DNA of 63,575 nucleotides, from NCBI GenBank assembly GCA_002450095.1, contig DJYK01000029.1, positions 1 to 63,575 on the forward strand, in the 5' to 3' direction. Positions 8,886 to 16,890 of the stretch are shown here, in pieces. Source of the stretch: Mageeibacillus sp. UBA6980. Its GTDB lineage: Bacteria; Bacillota; Clostridia; Saccharofermentanales; Saccharofermentanaceae. The notes beneath the pieces were generated by a model. That model saw only the letters and a program-made list of their open reading frames with translations. It did not search any database and was not told the DNA's origin. The stretch's first letter is position 1; every line of letters starts with the position of its first letter. Made by a program: the position numbers and the translations under genes.

Positions 8886-11326
8886 TTCTTCTCTTCCTTT
8901 TCCTTATTATCCTGTAGTATCTCGCATATGCGGACCGATTCCATCGCATCTGCGGCATAATAGTCTCCGCCGATCTTCTTTACGACATCATCGGTTACGA
9001 CCGCACCGCCGCAGAACACGGGGATACCGATTCCCCTCTCTCTCATCTTCTTGATCGTGTTTTCCATAGATACTACGGTCGTCGTCATTAGAGCAGAAAG
9101 ACCCACTCCTATCGGATGATACTTCTCGCAGGCATCGCACACGTCTTCAGGAGGAACATCCTTACCGAGATCTACGACCTCGAACCCGTAGCTTTGGAGC
9201 ACGACCTTAACGATATTCTTCCCGATATCGTGAACGTCGTTTTGAACCGTCGCGATTATAACAGGTCCTTTGGAGGATCCCTCATCCGAAGATACGAGTT
9301 TATCCTTTATCTCGTCAAATACGAGTTTACTGGTCTCAGCGGACACCATGAGCTGCGGCAGGAAAATAATCCCTTTATCGTAATCTCTTCCGACTTTATC
9401 GAGCGCCGGTATCAGATGATCGGATACGATACTTAAGGGTTCAACATCCGTCATAGCCTTTACGGCATCGACGGCCTGATGTTTCTGTCCTTTGGCTATC
9501 GCCTTAAAAAGCGCCGACTTTCCTTCAAGCTCGGCATCGGAGTTACTGCCTGTATTTGCGGCATCAACCGTTGTCGCAGCACCGGGCTTTGCAACCACAT
9601 CTGCACTGTGCCTGTTTATATAATCTTCGGCATTTACATCGGCAAAATTCAACACCTCAAAAGCATCGATCGCGCCCATGAGTTCTTTATCGAGCGGATT
9701 AAGGATAGGAAGCTTAAGACCCGCATAAAGAGCCATTACAAGGAACGTTCTGTTGATAAGAGGCCTGTTCGGAAGTCCGAACGACACGTTCGACAATCCG
9801 AGACAGGTAGCGCAACCGAGCCTGTCAGTTACAAGGCCGACGCACTTAGCGGTCTCGATGACCTCCTTTTGCTGGGCACTTGCCGTAAGAACGAGGGAGT
9901 CGATGATTATCCTCTTATGTGATATGCCGTACTTAGCGGCTTCCGCGATGATCCTCTCTGCGATCTTGAACCTTTGTTCCGCCGTAGGAGGGATACCGTC
10001 CTCATCAATACAAAGACCGATGACCGTTCCTCCGTATTTCTTAACGATCGGGAAAACAGCATCCATTACTTCCCTTTTACCGTTTACCGAATTAATGAGA
10101 GGCAGACCGTTATAGATACGGCATGCCTTCTCGAGAGTCTCGGGATTGGAACTGTCTATCTGCAAAGGCAGATCGATCACTTCCTGAAGATCAGTGATAA
10201 GCTCCGTCATTACAGAGGTCTCATCGATCCCCGGGACACCGACATTGACATCGAGCACATCGGCACCGGCTTCAACCTGAGCGATACCTTCGTCTACGAT
10301 GTCATAGAGCCGTCCTTCCTGTAAGGCCAACTTCATCTTTTTCTTGCCTGTGGGATTTAATCTCTCACCGCATCTTATTACTCTGTTTCGGAATTCAACG
10401 AGCGTTGTAGTACCGCAAACTCTCGTAACTTCCGGAGCCGGATTGAAATTGACCTTAAGATCTGCCGTTTTATCACAACACGCCTTTATATGAGCGGGAG
10501 TCGTACCGCAACAGCCTCCGAATCCGGAAATACCTGCGATCGCGAATCTTCTAATATAATCAGAGAACTCTTCCGGTCCCACATCATAGACTGTCTGCCC
10601 GTTTCTGAACTTAGGAAGACCCGCATTCGGCTGAACCATCATCGGGATACGTGCAATATTAAGCATTCTCATTATCACAGGCTCAAGTTCAGAAGGTCCC
10701 AGGGAACAATTGACCGCGACCATATCGGCACCGAGGCCTTCGATCAGAGCGACCGCCTGCTCTGGCGATGCCCCCGTCAGCATATTGCCGTTCTCCTGGA
10801 AAGTAACAGATACGAACAGCGGCTTATCGGTATTCTCCTTTACCGCAAGCATCGCTGCCTTGACCTCATGAAGGTCCGTCATGGTCTCGATGATAAATCC
10901 GTCTACGAGATCCCCGGAAAGAACGACCTGCTCCTTAAACACATCGACAGCTTCCTCAAAATCAAGATCGCCCAAAGGCTTCAGAAGCTTACCTGTCGGA
11001 GCCATATCATAGAAGACCCGGACATCCTTACCGGACTCTTCCACCGCATCCCGTGCATTCCTGCAGGCGGCCTCGATCTGCGCCTTCAGCTCATCGCTGT
11101 CTTTTATATGGAATCTGTCGGCACCGAATGTATTTGTTACGATAACATTCGACCCCGCATCTATATAATCCTTATGTATCGCTTTAACGAGGTCCTTATG
11201 GTCGATATTGATTTGTCCGCTATTCGTCCCCGCAGGAACGCCTCTCTCTTGAAGCTGCGACCCGAACCCTCCGTCAAAGACAATAAACTTTTTACCCAGT
11301 AAATTTCTGATATCTTCTTTAGCCAT
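8882..11326 (-). CDS. metH: cobalamin-dependent methionine synthase, lacking the reactivation domain
   Basis: Methyl transfer from 5-methyltetrahydrofolate to homocysteine via cobalamin. The 814 residues cover the homocysteine-binding barrel (about 1-300, zinc cysteines in VNCS and GGCCGTTPAH), the pterin-binding barrel (about 320-580, with DVNVGVPG and INSVNG), the four-helix cap (about 610-690) and the B12-binding Rossmann domain. The last has DVHDIGKNIV with the cobalt-binding His near residue 704 and SALMTTTV. The C-terminal SAM/flavodoxin-dependent activation domain of long MetH proteins is absent and is encoded by the gene just upstream at 11471-12022. No Shine-Dalgarno is seen. An extended -10 ends six bases before the ATG, so the message may be leaderless from that promoter. 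Confidence 0.95.
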   Translation of the reverse strand: MAKEDIRNLLGKKFIVFDGGFGSQLQERGVPAGTNSGQINIDHKDLVKAIHKDYIDAGSNVIVTNTFGADRFHIKDSDELKAQIEAACRNARDAVEESGKDVRVFYDMAPTGKLLKPLGDLDFEEAVDVFKEQVVLSGDLVDGFIIETMTDLHEVKAAMLAVKENTDKPLFVSVTFQENGNMLTGASPEQAVALIEGLGADMVAVNCSLGPSELEPVIMRMLNIARIPMMVQPNAGLPKFRNGQTVYDVGPEEFSDYIRRFAIAGISGFGGCCGTTPAHIKACCDKTADLKVNFNPAPEVTRVCGTTTLVEFRNRVIRCGERLNPTGKKKMKLALQEGRLYDIVDEGIAQVEAGADVLDVNVGVPGIDETSVMTELITDLQEVIDLPLQIDSSNPETLEKACRIYNGLPLINSVNGKREVMDAVFPIVKKYGGTVIGLCIDEDGIPPTAEQRFKIAERIIAEAAKYGISHKRIIIDSLVLTASAQQKEVIETAKCVGLVTDRLGCATCLGLSNVSFGLPNRPLINRTFLVMALYAGLKLPILNPLDKELMGAIDAFEVLNFADVNAEDYINRHSADVVAKPGAATTVDAANTGSNSDAELEGKSALFKAIAKGQKHQAVDAVKAMTDVEPLSIVSDHLIPALDKVGRDYDKGIIFLPQLMVSAETSKLVFDEIKDKLVSSDEGSSKGPVIIATVQNDVHDIGKNIVKVVLQSYGFEVVDLGKDVPPEDVCDACEKYHPIGVGLSALMTTTVVSMENTIKKMRERGIGIPVFCGGAVVTDDVVKKIGGDYYAADAMESVRICEILQDNKEKEEKK

Positions 11327-11332
11327 AGCGTA

Positions 11333-11443
11333 AGTTTACCATTTTTACCCGCCCTGCGTTACTCATTTCATTAATAATACAATTATCGGGTCATTCACAA
11401 AACCATTCACAAAAAACGGGAATATTGTGAACGACTTTGTGAA
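11333..11443 (-). promoter_or_regulatory. metH promoter with a four-half-site symmetric operator
   Basis: The -10 is TAAACT (11338-11333) preceded by TG-G, an extended -10, and ends six bases before the metH ATG. There is no good -35. Upstream lie four copies of one heptamer: TTCACAA at 11394-11400 and 11406-11412, TTGTGAA at 11425-11431 and 11437-11443. Both tandem steps are 12 bases and all four sites are symmetric about 11418.5. The spacing suggests binding of a dimer of dimers upstream of a weak promoter, i.e. an activator site. In RNA the same bases could fold into a two-part hairpin. Confidence 0.55.
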
Positions 11444-11470
11444 AATCGGCCCATATTCGCAAACACATCA

Positions 11471-12022
11471 TTAACAACTCTTAAATCCGATTATCCCGGT
11501 CATTGACTTGAACGGGTGCATAAGAAAACCGTCATCGAGGACAAGGCCCATACGGGAGATCTCCGGTATGTTATCGAAGATCTGCTTTTGTAAAGATAAA
11601 GGCACGTCGCCGTAACCCGGAGCGAATCGGAAGGTCTGCTCGTTTAACTTGAGTTTCTTTTGATATTCGTTCGTAACTTCTTCTATATAGGCATTAGAAG
11701 CGGCATCGAAGAGCACCATTTTGGACGGATCCGAATCTTTAAGCCTGTCTATCCTGCTGTCGATACTTGAACCCAACGTCGATATCAGAAAACAAACGCT
11801 GTCAGATCCGCTCTTAATAAACAGATCCGACAGCGATTTAAAATTTAAGTCAATGGGACAATCCTTAATGGAGAAATACTTGACCGTAAACGAAGGACGC
11901 GCGGAAGATCTTACTTCCTCAATGGCCTTTCTGACCATCGTGATCTGTTCTTCATCAGGGCTGCCTTTGAAGCCCAAGTAGTTGAGAGTTCTTGTCTCGA
12001 GCGCAGTCAGTTCGGAATTCAA
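11471..12022 (-). CDS. methionine synthase reactivation-domain protein (stand-alone)
   Basis: Protein of 183 residues. The C-terminal half contains RFAPGYGDVPLSLQ near residue 132 and ends GFLMHPFKSMTGIIGFKSC. This corresponds to the SAM-binding part of the MetH activation domain, where long enzymes have a PGYP...Q..... motif and a final M.P..SVSG block. In Clostridia such single-domain proteins supply reductive methylation for the short MetH. Here it lies 144 bases upstream of the short metH on the same strand. The N-terminal ALETRTLNYLGF and the central CFLISTLG also match the stand-alone family. Its start overlaps the HIT gene stop (ATGA). The role is inferred from motif and context. Confidence 0.85.
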   Translation of the reverse strand: MNSELTALETRTLNYLGFKGSPDEEQITMVRKAIEEVRSSARPSFTVKYFSIKDCPIDLNFKSLSDLFIKSGSDSVCFLISTLGSSIDSRIDRLKDSDPSKMVLFDAASNAYIEEVTNEYQKKLKLNEQTFRFAPGYGDVPLSLQKQIFDNIPEISRMGLVLDDGFLMHPFKSMTGIIGFKSC

Positions 12023-12360
12023 ATGATCTTCTCCGTAAGCTTAAGGCCTCCGATGAGATGAAAATGGAGATGGTTTACAGTCTGACCGCCATCTTCACCG
12101 CAATTATTGATAACACGGAAGCCTGTTCCGAGGCCTTCAGCTTTCGCAACCGTAGCAATTGCCTTGGCACATGCGTCGAGATACTTCGCACCGTCATCCT
12201 TTGCGGATATATCGATTATATTATCGAAATGCTTCTTCGGAACTACAAGAACATGTGTAGGTGCTACGGGATTGATATCCCTGAAGCACAGCACATTCTC
12301 GTCCTCATATACTTTGTTGGAAGGAATCTTGCCTTCGATTATGTCACAGAACAAACACAT
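12019..12360 (-). CDS. HIT-family nucleotide-binding protein
   Basis: Small histidine triad hydrolase/transferase of 113 residues, Hint/PKCI type. It begins CLFCDIIEGKIPSNKVYEDE and carries the active-site HLHFHLIGG near residue 97 with GGQTVNHL before it. A CxxC pair (CLFC) at the N-terminus and His in the first half may bind zinc as in other HIT proteins. Hint enzymes hydrolyse aminoacyl-adenylates and AMP-lysine phosphoramidates. The gene follows alaS by four bases, which fits clearing of aminoacyl-AMP by-products, though this pairing is inference. Confidence 0.93.
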   Translation of the reverse strand: MCLFCDIIEGKIPSNKVYEDENVLCFRDINPVAPTHVLVVPKKHFDNIIDISAKDDGAKYLDACAKAIATVAKAEGLGTGFRVINNCGEDGGQTVNHLHFHLIGGLKLTEKII

Positions 12361-12364
12361 GGTC

Positions 12365-15040
12365 TTATCCTCCTATCTGAGTACGGAGTATATCCTCGAC
12401 AGCCTTCAATGCATCGGAAAGCTTGGAAGCATCCTTACCGCCGGCCTGAGCCATGTCGGGACGTCCTCCGCCGCCTCCGCCGCAGATCTTTGCCGCTTCA
12501 CGGATGATATTACCGCAGTGCGCACCCTTGTCTACGGCATCTTTAGTAGCCATAGCCGTGAACAGGACCTTACCGCCTGCTGCACTTGCAAGGAATACTA
12601 CACCGGAACCTATATTATCTCTGATCTTATCTGCTGTGTCACGAAGTGCGGGAGCATCTTCCGCATCGCATTCGGAGATAACAACCTTGAGGCCCGAGAT
12701 ATCGATCGCCTTTGAGACTGCCTCATCAGCAAAGTTACCTGCTGCAGCCTTCTTCATCTCGGAGATCTCCTTATTGGCAGCCTTGATCTCGGCAAGAACA
12801 GACTTGCTCTTCTCAGCGATCTGATCGTGATTGACCTTAAGAACGGATGCCGTCTCGTTAATGAGCACACGATCCGCCTTACTCATCTCGTAGCACTTGG
12901 CACCGGTAACAGCCTCGATCCTTCTCGTACCGGCTGCGATACCGGTCTCGGAGACGATCCTGAACTGACCTGCCTGTGATGTTGACTTCAGGTGCGTACC
13001 GCCGCAGAACTCGAGGTCGAATGCATTCTCGAACGGACCTACGGATACGACTCTTACACGGTCGCCGTACTTCTCGCCGAAGATGGCGATAGCACCGAGC
13101 TTCTTAGCCTCGTCGATGCTCATCTCCTTTGTGATGACGGGAAGATCCTGCAAGATGACATCGTTGACGATGGTCTCGATCTTATCAACTTCTTCAGCAG
13201 TGAGAGCCTGGAAGTGCGTAAAATCGAATCTCAATCTGTCCTGACCTACGAACGAACCTGCCTGCTCTACGTGTGTTCCGAGAACGGACCTCAATGCGGA
13301 GAGGAGCATATGTGTTGCCGTATGGTTCCTTGCTATCGAGAGTCTTGCCTTGGGATCTACCTTAACAGTTACCGAAGATCCTTTCTTGATGCTTCCTTCG
13401 GTGATCTCTACAGTATGCAGATACTTACCGGAGTTCTCCTTATCAACGGACTTGATCGAAGCCTTGAATCCATCGCCTTCGATCGTACCGTCGTCGTGGA
13501 TCTGACCTCCCATCGTAGCGTAAGCCGTCGTCTTATCGAGAACGAGAATAACCTCGTCACCGCTGAACGCCTCGTCTTCGCTGTGAAGATTACCCTCTTC
13601 ATCCTTCTTAACGATATGGAGGAGCTTGGCATCGCAGTCGAGCGAATCGTAACCTAAGTACTCTGTTACGGAAGCATCGTCCGTTACTTCCTTAGGCAGA
13701 GCATTTCCGCCCCAAGCGGTACTTACAAGTGCCTTTGTTGCTGCTCTTGCAGTTTCCTTCTGCTTCTTCATGGAAGCCTTGAAGCCTTCCTCATCTACTT
13801 CGAGTCCTGAATCCTTGGCGATCTCCTTTGTAAGATCCAGAGGGAATCCGTATGTATCGTGAAGCTTGAATGCATCCTCGCCTGCAAGGACAGTCTTGCC
13901 GTTCTTCTTAGCCTCGTCGATCATGTCATTAAGGATCTGTGTACCGGAAGCGACAGTTCTGTGGAATGCCTCTTCCTCCTGAGCGATGATCTTCATGATA
14001 TAATCGTGTCTTGTAAGAAGGTCAGGATATGCATCCTTATTCTGGTCGATGACGACCTCGGCGATATCAGTCAGGAAAAGCTTCTCTATGCCGAGCAGAC
14101 GACCGAATCTTGCCGCTCTTCTCATAAGTCTTCTCAATACGTATCCTCTGCCCTCGTTTGAAGGAAGTACGCCGTCGGAGATCATCATGGTAGAAGATCT
14201 CATGTGGTCGGTGATAACGCGGATAGCAACGTCATCGTCGTGGTTGGCATTATATGTCTTGCCTGCAATATTGCAGACTGTATCGAGGATCTTTCTTACG
14301 GTATCAACTTCAAAGAGGTTATCGACGCCCTGCATTACGCATGCGACTCTCTCGAGTCCGGCACCTGTGTCGATATTCTTCTGCTTCAAAGGAAGGTAAG
14401 AGCCGTCCTCCTGACGGTCGAACTGTGAGAAAACTAGGTTCCAGATCTCAACGAATCTGTCGCACTCGCATCCGGGCTTACAGTCGGGCTTGCCGCAACC
14501 GTGCTCTACGCCTCTGTCGAAGTAGATCTCCGAGCAGGGACCGCAGGGACCCGTACCATGCTCCCAGAAGTTATCTTCCTTGCCGAGTCTTACGATCCTC
14601 TCCTCCGGAACTCCGATCTTGTCTCTCCAGATGGCATAAGCCTCATCATCCTCGAGGAATACCGAAGGATAGAGTTTCTCGGGCTCGATCTCGAGATTCT
14701 GCGTCAGGAACTCCCAAGCCCACGGGATAACCTCTTCCTTAAAATAATCACCGAAAGAGAAGTTGCCGAGCATCTCAAAGTATGTACCGTGTCTTGAAGT
14801 GTGACCTACGTTCTCGATATCGGGAGTCCTTATACACTTCTGACAAGTCGTAACTCTCTTGCAGGGCGGAACCTCCGCTCCTGTGAAATAAGGCTTCATC
14901 GGCGTCATGCCGGCATTGATCAACAATATAGACGGGTCGTTCTTAGGTACAAGAGAGAACGAAGGCAATCTCAAATGTCCCTTGGACTCAAAAAACGACA
15001 GGTATCTTTCTCTAATCTCATTCAAACCAAGAGGTTGCAT
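12365..15040 (-). CDS. alaS: alanyl-tRNA synthetase
   Basis: Full-length class II synthetase of 891 residues. The aminoacylation core has motif 1/2 elements (SFFESKGH, GMTPMKPYF, TSRHGTYFEMLGNFSFGDYF). The editing domain carries zinc ligands in HTATHMLLSAL near residue 565 and in EFCGGTH near 665. The C-terminal C-Ala region ends with a glycine run and RPDMAQAGGKD. No T-box precedes it: only 62 bases separate it from the WYL gene, and these hold a normal promoter and an AAGGAG ribosome site. It starts the alaS-HIT-reactivation-metH-trmB gene run. Confidence 0.98.
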   Translation of the reverse strand: MQPLGLNEIRERYLSFFESKGHLRLPSFSLVPKNDPSILLINAGMTPMKPYFTGAEVPPCKRVTTCQKCIRTPDIENVGHTSRHGTYFEMLGNFSFGDYFKEEVIPWAWEFLTQNLEIEPEKLYPSVFLEDDEAYAIWRDKIGVPEERIVRLGKEDNFWEHGTGPCGPCSEIYFDRGVEHGCGKPDCKPGCECDRFVEIWNLVFSQFDRQEDGSYLPLKQKNIDTGAGLERVACVMQGVDNLFEVDTVRKILDTVCNIAGKTYNANHDDDVAIRVITDHMRSSTMMISDGVLPSNEGRGYVLRRLMRRAARFGRLLGIEKLFLTDIAEVVIDQNKDAYPDLLTRHDYIMKIIAQEEEAFHRTVASGTQILNDMIDEAKKNGKTVLAGEDAFKLHDTYGFPLDLTKEIAKDSGLEVDEEGFKASMKKQKETARAATKALVSTAWGGNALPKEVTDDASVTEYLGYDSLDCDAKLLHIVKKDEEGNLHSEDEAFSGDEVILVLDKTTAYATMGGQIHDDGTIEGDGFKASIKSVDKENSGKYLHTVEITEGSIKKGSSVTVKVDPKARLSIARNHTATHMLLSALRSVLGTHVEQAGSFVGQDRLRFDFTHFQALTAEEVDKIETIVNDVILQDLPVITKEMSIDEAKKLGAIAIFGEKYGDRVRVVSVGPFENAFDLEFCGGTHLKSTSQAGQFRIVSETGIAAGTRRIEAVTGAKCYEMSKADRVLINETASVLKVNHDQIAEKSKSVLAEIKAANKEISEMKKAAAGNFADEAVSKAIDISGLKVVISECDAEDAPALRDTADKIRDNIGSGVVFLASAAGGKVLFTAMATKDAVDKGAHCGNIIREAAKICGGGGGGRPDMAQAGGKDASKLSDALKAVEDILRTQIGG

Positions 15041-15073
15041 ACAGTATTATCTCCTTAATTTATAAACCTATGG

Positions 15074-15102
15074 ATTATAAAACGATTACGAGGCTAATGC
15101 AA
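15074..15102 (-). promoter_or_regulatory. alaS promoter
   Basis: Minus-strand TTGCAT (15102-15097) and TATAAT (15079-15074) are separated by 17 bases and face alaS. The -35 begins at the base next to the WYL gene's stop codon. The leader is about 30 bases, too short for a T-box. Confidence 0.65.
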
Positions 15103-16167
15103 TTAAGAACGGCAGACTTTCAATGCCTTCTTAAGATACTCCTCGTATTTCTTCTTAACTTCCTCATCGTCAATTATCATCTCGACGTCTTCATACATAC
15201 ATGTCTTAAAAAGCTTGTTGAAAAAAGGAGGAACCAGACCGGTCTCGACCGAGAACTTGATCTCGCCCTTCTCGATCTTATCCGAAATGATAGTAGGCTT
15301 CATATCCTCGGAGAAACCGGTATATGCACGTAGAAGTTTCCTCGTGTCGGAGCTTCTCATCGTGATCGTGACATGCCTGTCGTCCGTGCCTTTATATGAG
15401 AAAGCATCCAGGGAAGTCTTGATAAATCTTCTGAGCACTTCATCCCTGTTGTTATCGAATCCGCAGTAAGTCTCCTTCGGACGCATATTGACGGCCTTCA
15501 TTCGGTCAAGCCTGTAGTTCTTTATCGCATCGGCCTTTTTAAGTCCGCCGTCCACTGCCATGTTATCTACCGCAATAAGATAGTAGTGTGAATTCTTGAA
15601 GTCCAATCCGATAGGCGATACGAGTTTATCGACGGTACCTCTAAGTCCTCCTGCGACAACGTAGCCGTACTTGAACTCCAATACTATCTCTTCCTCGATG
15701 GCATTTCTTATCGTGTTCAGAAGATACATGGATCTTTTCTGGACCTGTTTGTCATCGTGAGGAACTACAGACTTATAGCCTGTCTTAAAGTATGTCGGAT
15801 ACATCCCCTTGATCTTCTCGCACAACCCGCTGTCGATAAAGTCGGTCGCATTGATCGCATCTACTATGAGCCTTGCTTCATCGAAGGTGAGGTCTCCGAT
15901 TATCTCTCCTCTTCTGTATGTCTTACCGTCGAGTTCGATCCACGGAGATGAGTCGTCACAAAGACCCGCCGACCTCGCGAACTGATTCAATCTGTCTATA
16001 TCGGAGTAGATCGACTTTCTCTCGAATTCCGCTCCGGTCATCTCATTCAGATATGCCATCATATCGGCCATGGTCGTCCCGTCTCCGGGCGCTTCGGCGC
16101 TCACATACTTACGGAAATAATGATAAAGATATAAAAGCTTCAACTTCGAGTATTCGGTATTAGGCAT
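15103..16167 (-). CDS. WYL-domain transcriptional regulator
   Basis: Regulator of 354 residues. The N-terminus (about 5-80) is a winged-helix-like region with KSIYSDIDRLNQF, the recognition-helix pattern of DeoR/WYL proteins. The middle holds a WYL domain: SPIGLDFKNSHYYLIAVDN near 190 and YRLDRM near 220. A WCX-like C-terminal region follows. WYL proteins sense small ligands or nucleic acid. I chose the ATG at 16167 because AGGAGGGG lies six bases upstream; an in-frame GTG at 16182 overlaps that site. A perfect 16-bp palindrome just upstream suggests self-regulation. The target genes are unknown; alaS follows but has its own promoter. Confidence 0.88.
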   Translation of the reverse strand: MPNTEYSKLKLLYLYHYFRKYVSAEAPGDGTTMADMMAYLNEMTGAEFERKSIYSDIDRLNQFARSAGLCDDSSPWIELDGKTYRRGEIIGDLTFDEARLIVDAINATDFIDSGLCEKIKGMYPTYFKTGYKSVVPHDDKQVQKRSMYLLNTIRNAIEEEIVLEFKYGYVVAGGLRGTVDKLVSPIGLDFKNSHYYLIAVDNMAVDGGLKKADAIKNYRLDRMKAVNMRPKETYCGFDNNRDEVLRRFIKTSLDAFSYKGTDDRHVTITMRSSDTRKLLRAYTGFSEDMKPTIISDKIEKGEIKFSVETGLVPPFFNKLFKTCMYEDVEMIIDDEEVKKKYEEYLKKALKVCRS

Positions 16168-16185
16168 AAGACCCCTCCTCACAGC

Positions 16186-16201
16186 GTACTATTAATAGTA
16201 C
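16186..16201. promoter_or_regulatory. perfect 16-bp palindrome, candidate autoregulatory operator
   Basis: GTACTATTAATAGTAC is exactly self-complementary and ends about 19 bases before the WYL regulator's ATG. It overlaps the likely -10 region; a TTGATA lies about 19 bases upstream of TACTAT. Binding there would block RNA polymerase. Confidence 0.5.
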
Positions 16202-16269
16202 ACCACAAGAAGAGGTCTTTATCAACACAATCTGTCCGAAAATATATAAAGGATCATTATGTCCGACTG

Positions 16270-16719
16270 TCAGACGGCTACAGGAACATTCGCGGGCATC
16301 GGATTCTTCGAGCGTACGGTCTTTACGGATGCCGCGAAGATCTTATGAAGGGTAGTTATCGATTCGATAAGTTCCAGCCTTATGGCATCGTTCGTTGTAA
16401 GATACTGAGCAAAATCAAGATAGACCAGAAGTCTTCCCGATGCATAGAATCCGTCTTCGAGATGCTCCGTAAACCTGTCTCTTCCGATAGAACCCGAAGC
16501 GATCCCTGCCGAAGTCAGGATCTTCATCGAATCCTGGAATATAAGGTTCCCCAACGAATTATGCCCGTTAGCCTTAAGATCCTTGATGTAGCCGTAGGAA
16601 GCAACCGCTGCTCCAAGAGCCAGGTTCTTAAGTTCCTCACGCTTCTCCTCATTGGTCTTGACCGCTTCCTTAGAGGGTTCCGGTACACTGTTGTCAAATG
16701 TCTTATTCTCTTCTTCCAT
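16270..16719 (-). CDS. hypothetical protein, helical
   Basis: Protein of 149 residues with no family I can name. The first 30 residues are charged and Glu/Lys-rich. The rest is predicted helical and soluble: ELKNLALGAAVASYGYIKDL, then ILTSAGIASGSIGRDRFTEHL, then RLLVYLDFAQYLTTNDAIRLELI. An AAGGAGA site lies eight bases before the ATG at 16719. No signal peptide or membrane segment is seen. A four-helix-bundle fold is possible. It is transcribed alone, divergent from the DUF1015 operon, and shares the palindrome-bearing control region with it. Confidence 0.7.
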   Translation of the reverse strand: MEEENKTFDNSVPEPSKEAVKTNEEKREELKNLALGAAVASYGYIKDLKANGHNSLGNLIFQDSMKILTSAGIASGSIGRDRFTEHLEDGFYASGRLLVYLDFAQYLTTNDAIRLELIESITTLHKIFAASVKTVRSKNPMPANVPVAV

Positions 16720-16789
16720 AAATATCTGTCTCCTTAATCAATTAGAAATTTGTGCCGGCAATTAAAGGTTATCACCTCGGAAGAAGGAT

Positions 16790-16855
16790 TTGTCCGACAA
16801 TTGATAACAATTTTCGACAATTCTTGTCGAAAACGGCTCCGTACCGTGCTACAAT
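16790..16855 (+). promoter_or_regulatory. DUF1015 operon promoter with inverted-repeat operators
   Basis: A perfect inverted repeat has arms TTTTCGACAA (16811-16820) and TTGTCGAAAA (16824-16833) around TTC. A shorter copy TTGTCCGACAA lies at 16790-16800. The right arm covers the -35 position of an extended -10 (TG at 16847, TACAAT 16850-16855) facing the DUF1015 gene. The layout fits a repressor site. Confidence 0.55.
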
Positions 16856-16890
16856 AGTAGCCTATAAATTAAATATATAAAGGATACTTT

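Noticed and set aside
11327..11470. S-box (SAM) or cobalamin riboswitch upstream of metH
   Set aside because: No conserved riboswitch core or terminator/antiterminator pair. The region is explained better by the symmetric TTCACAA/TTGTGAA sites and a promoter.
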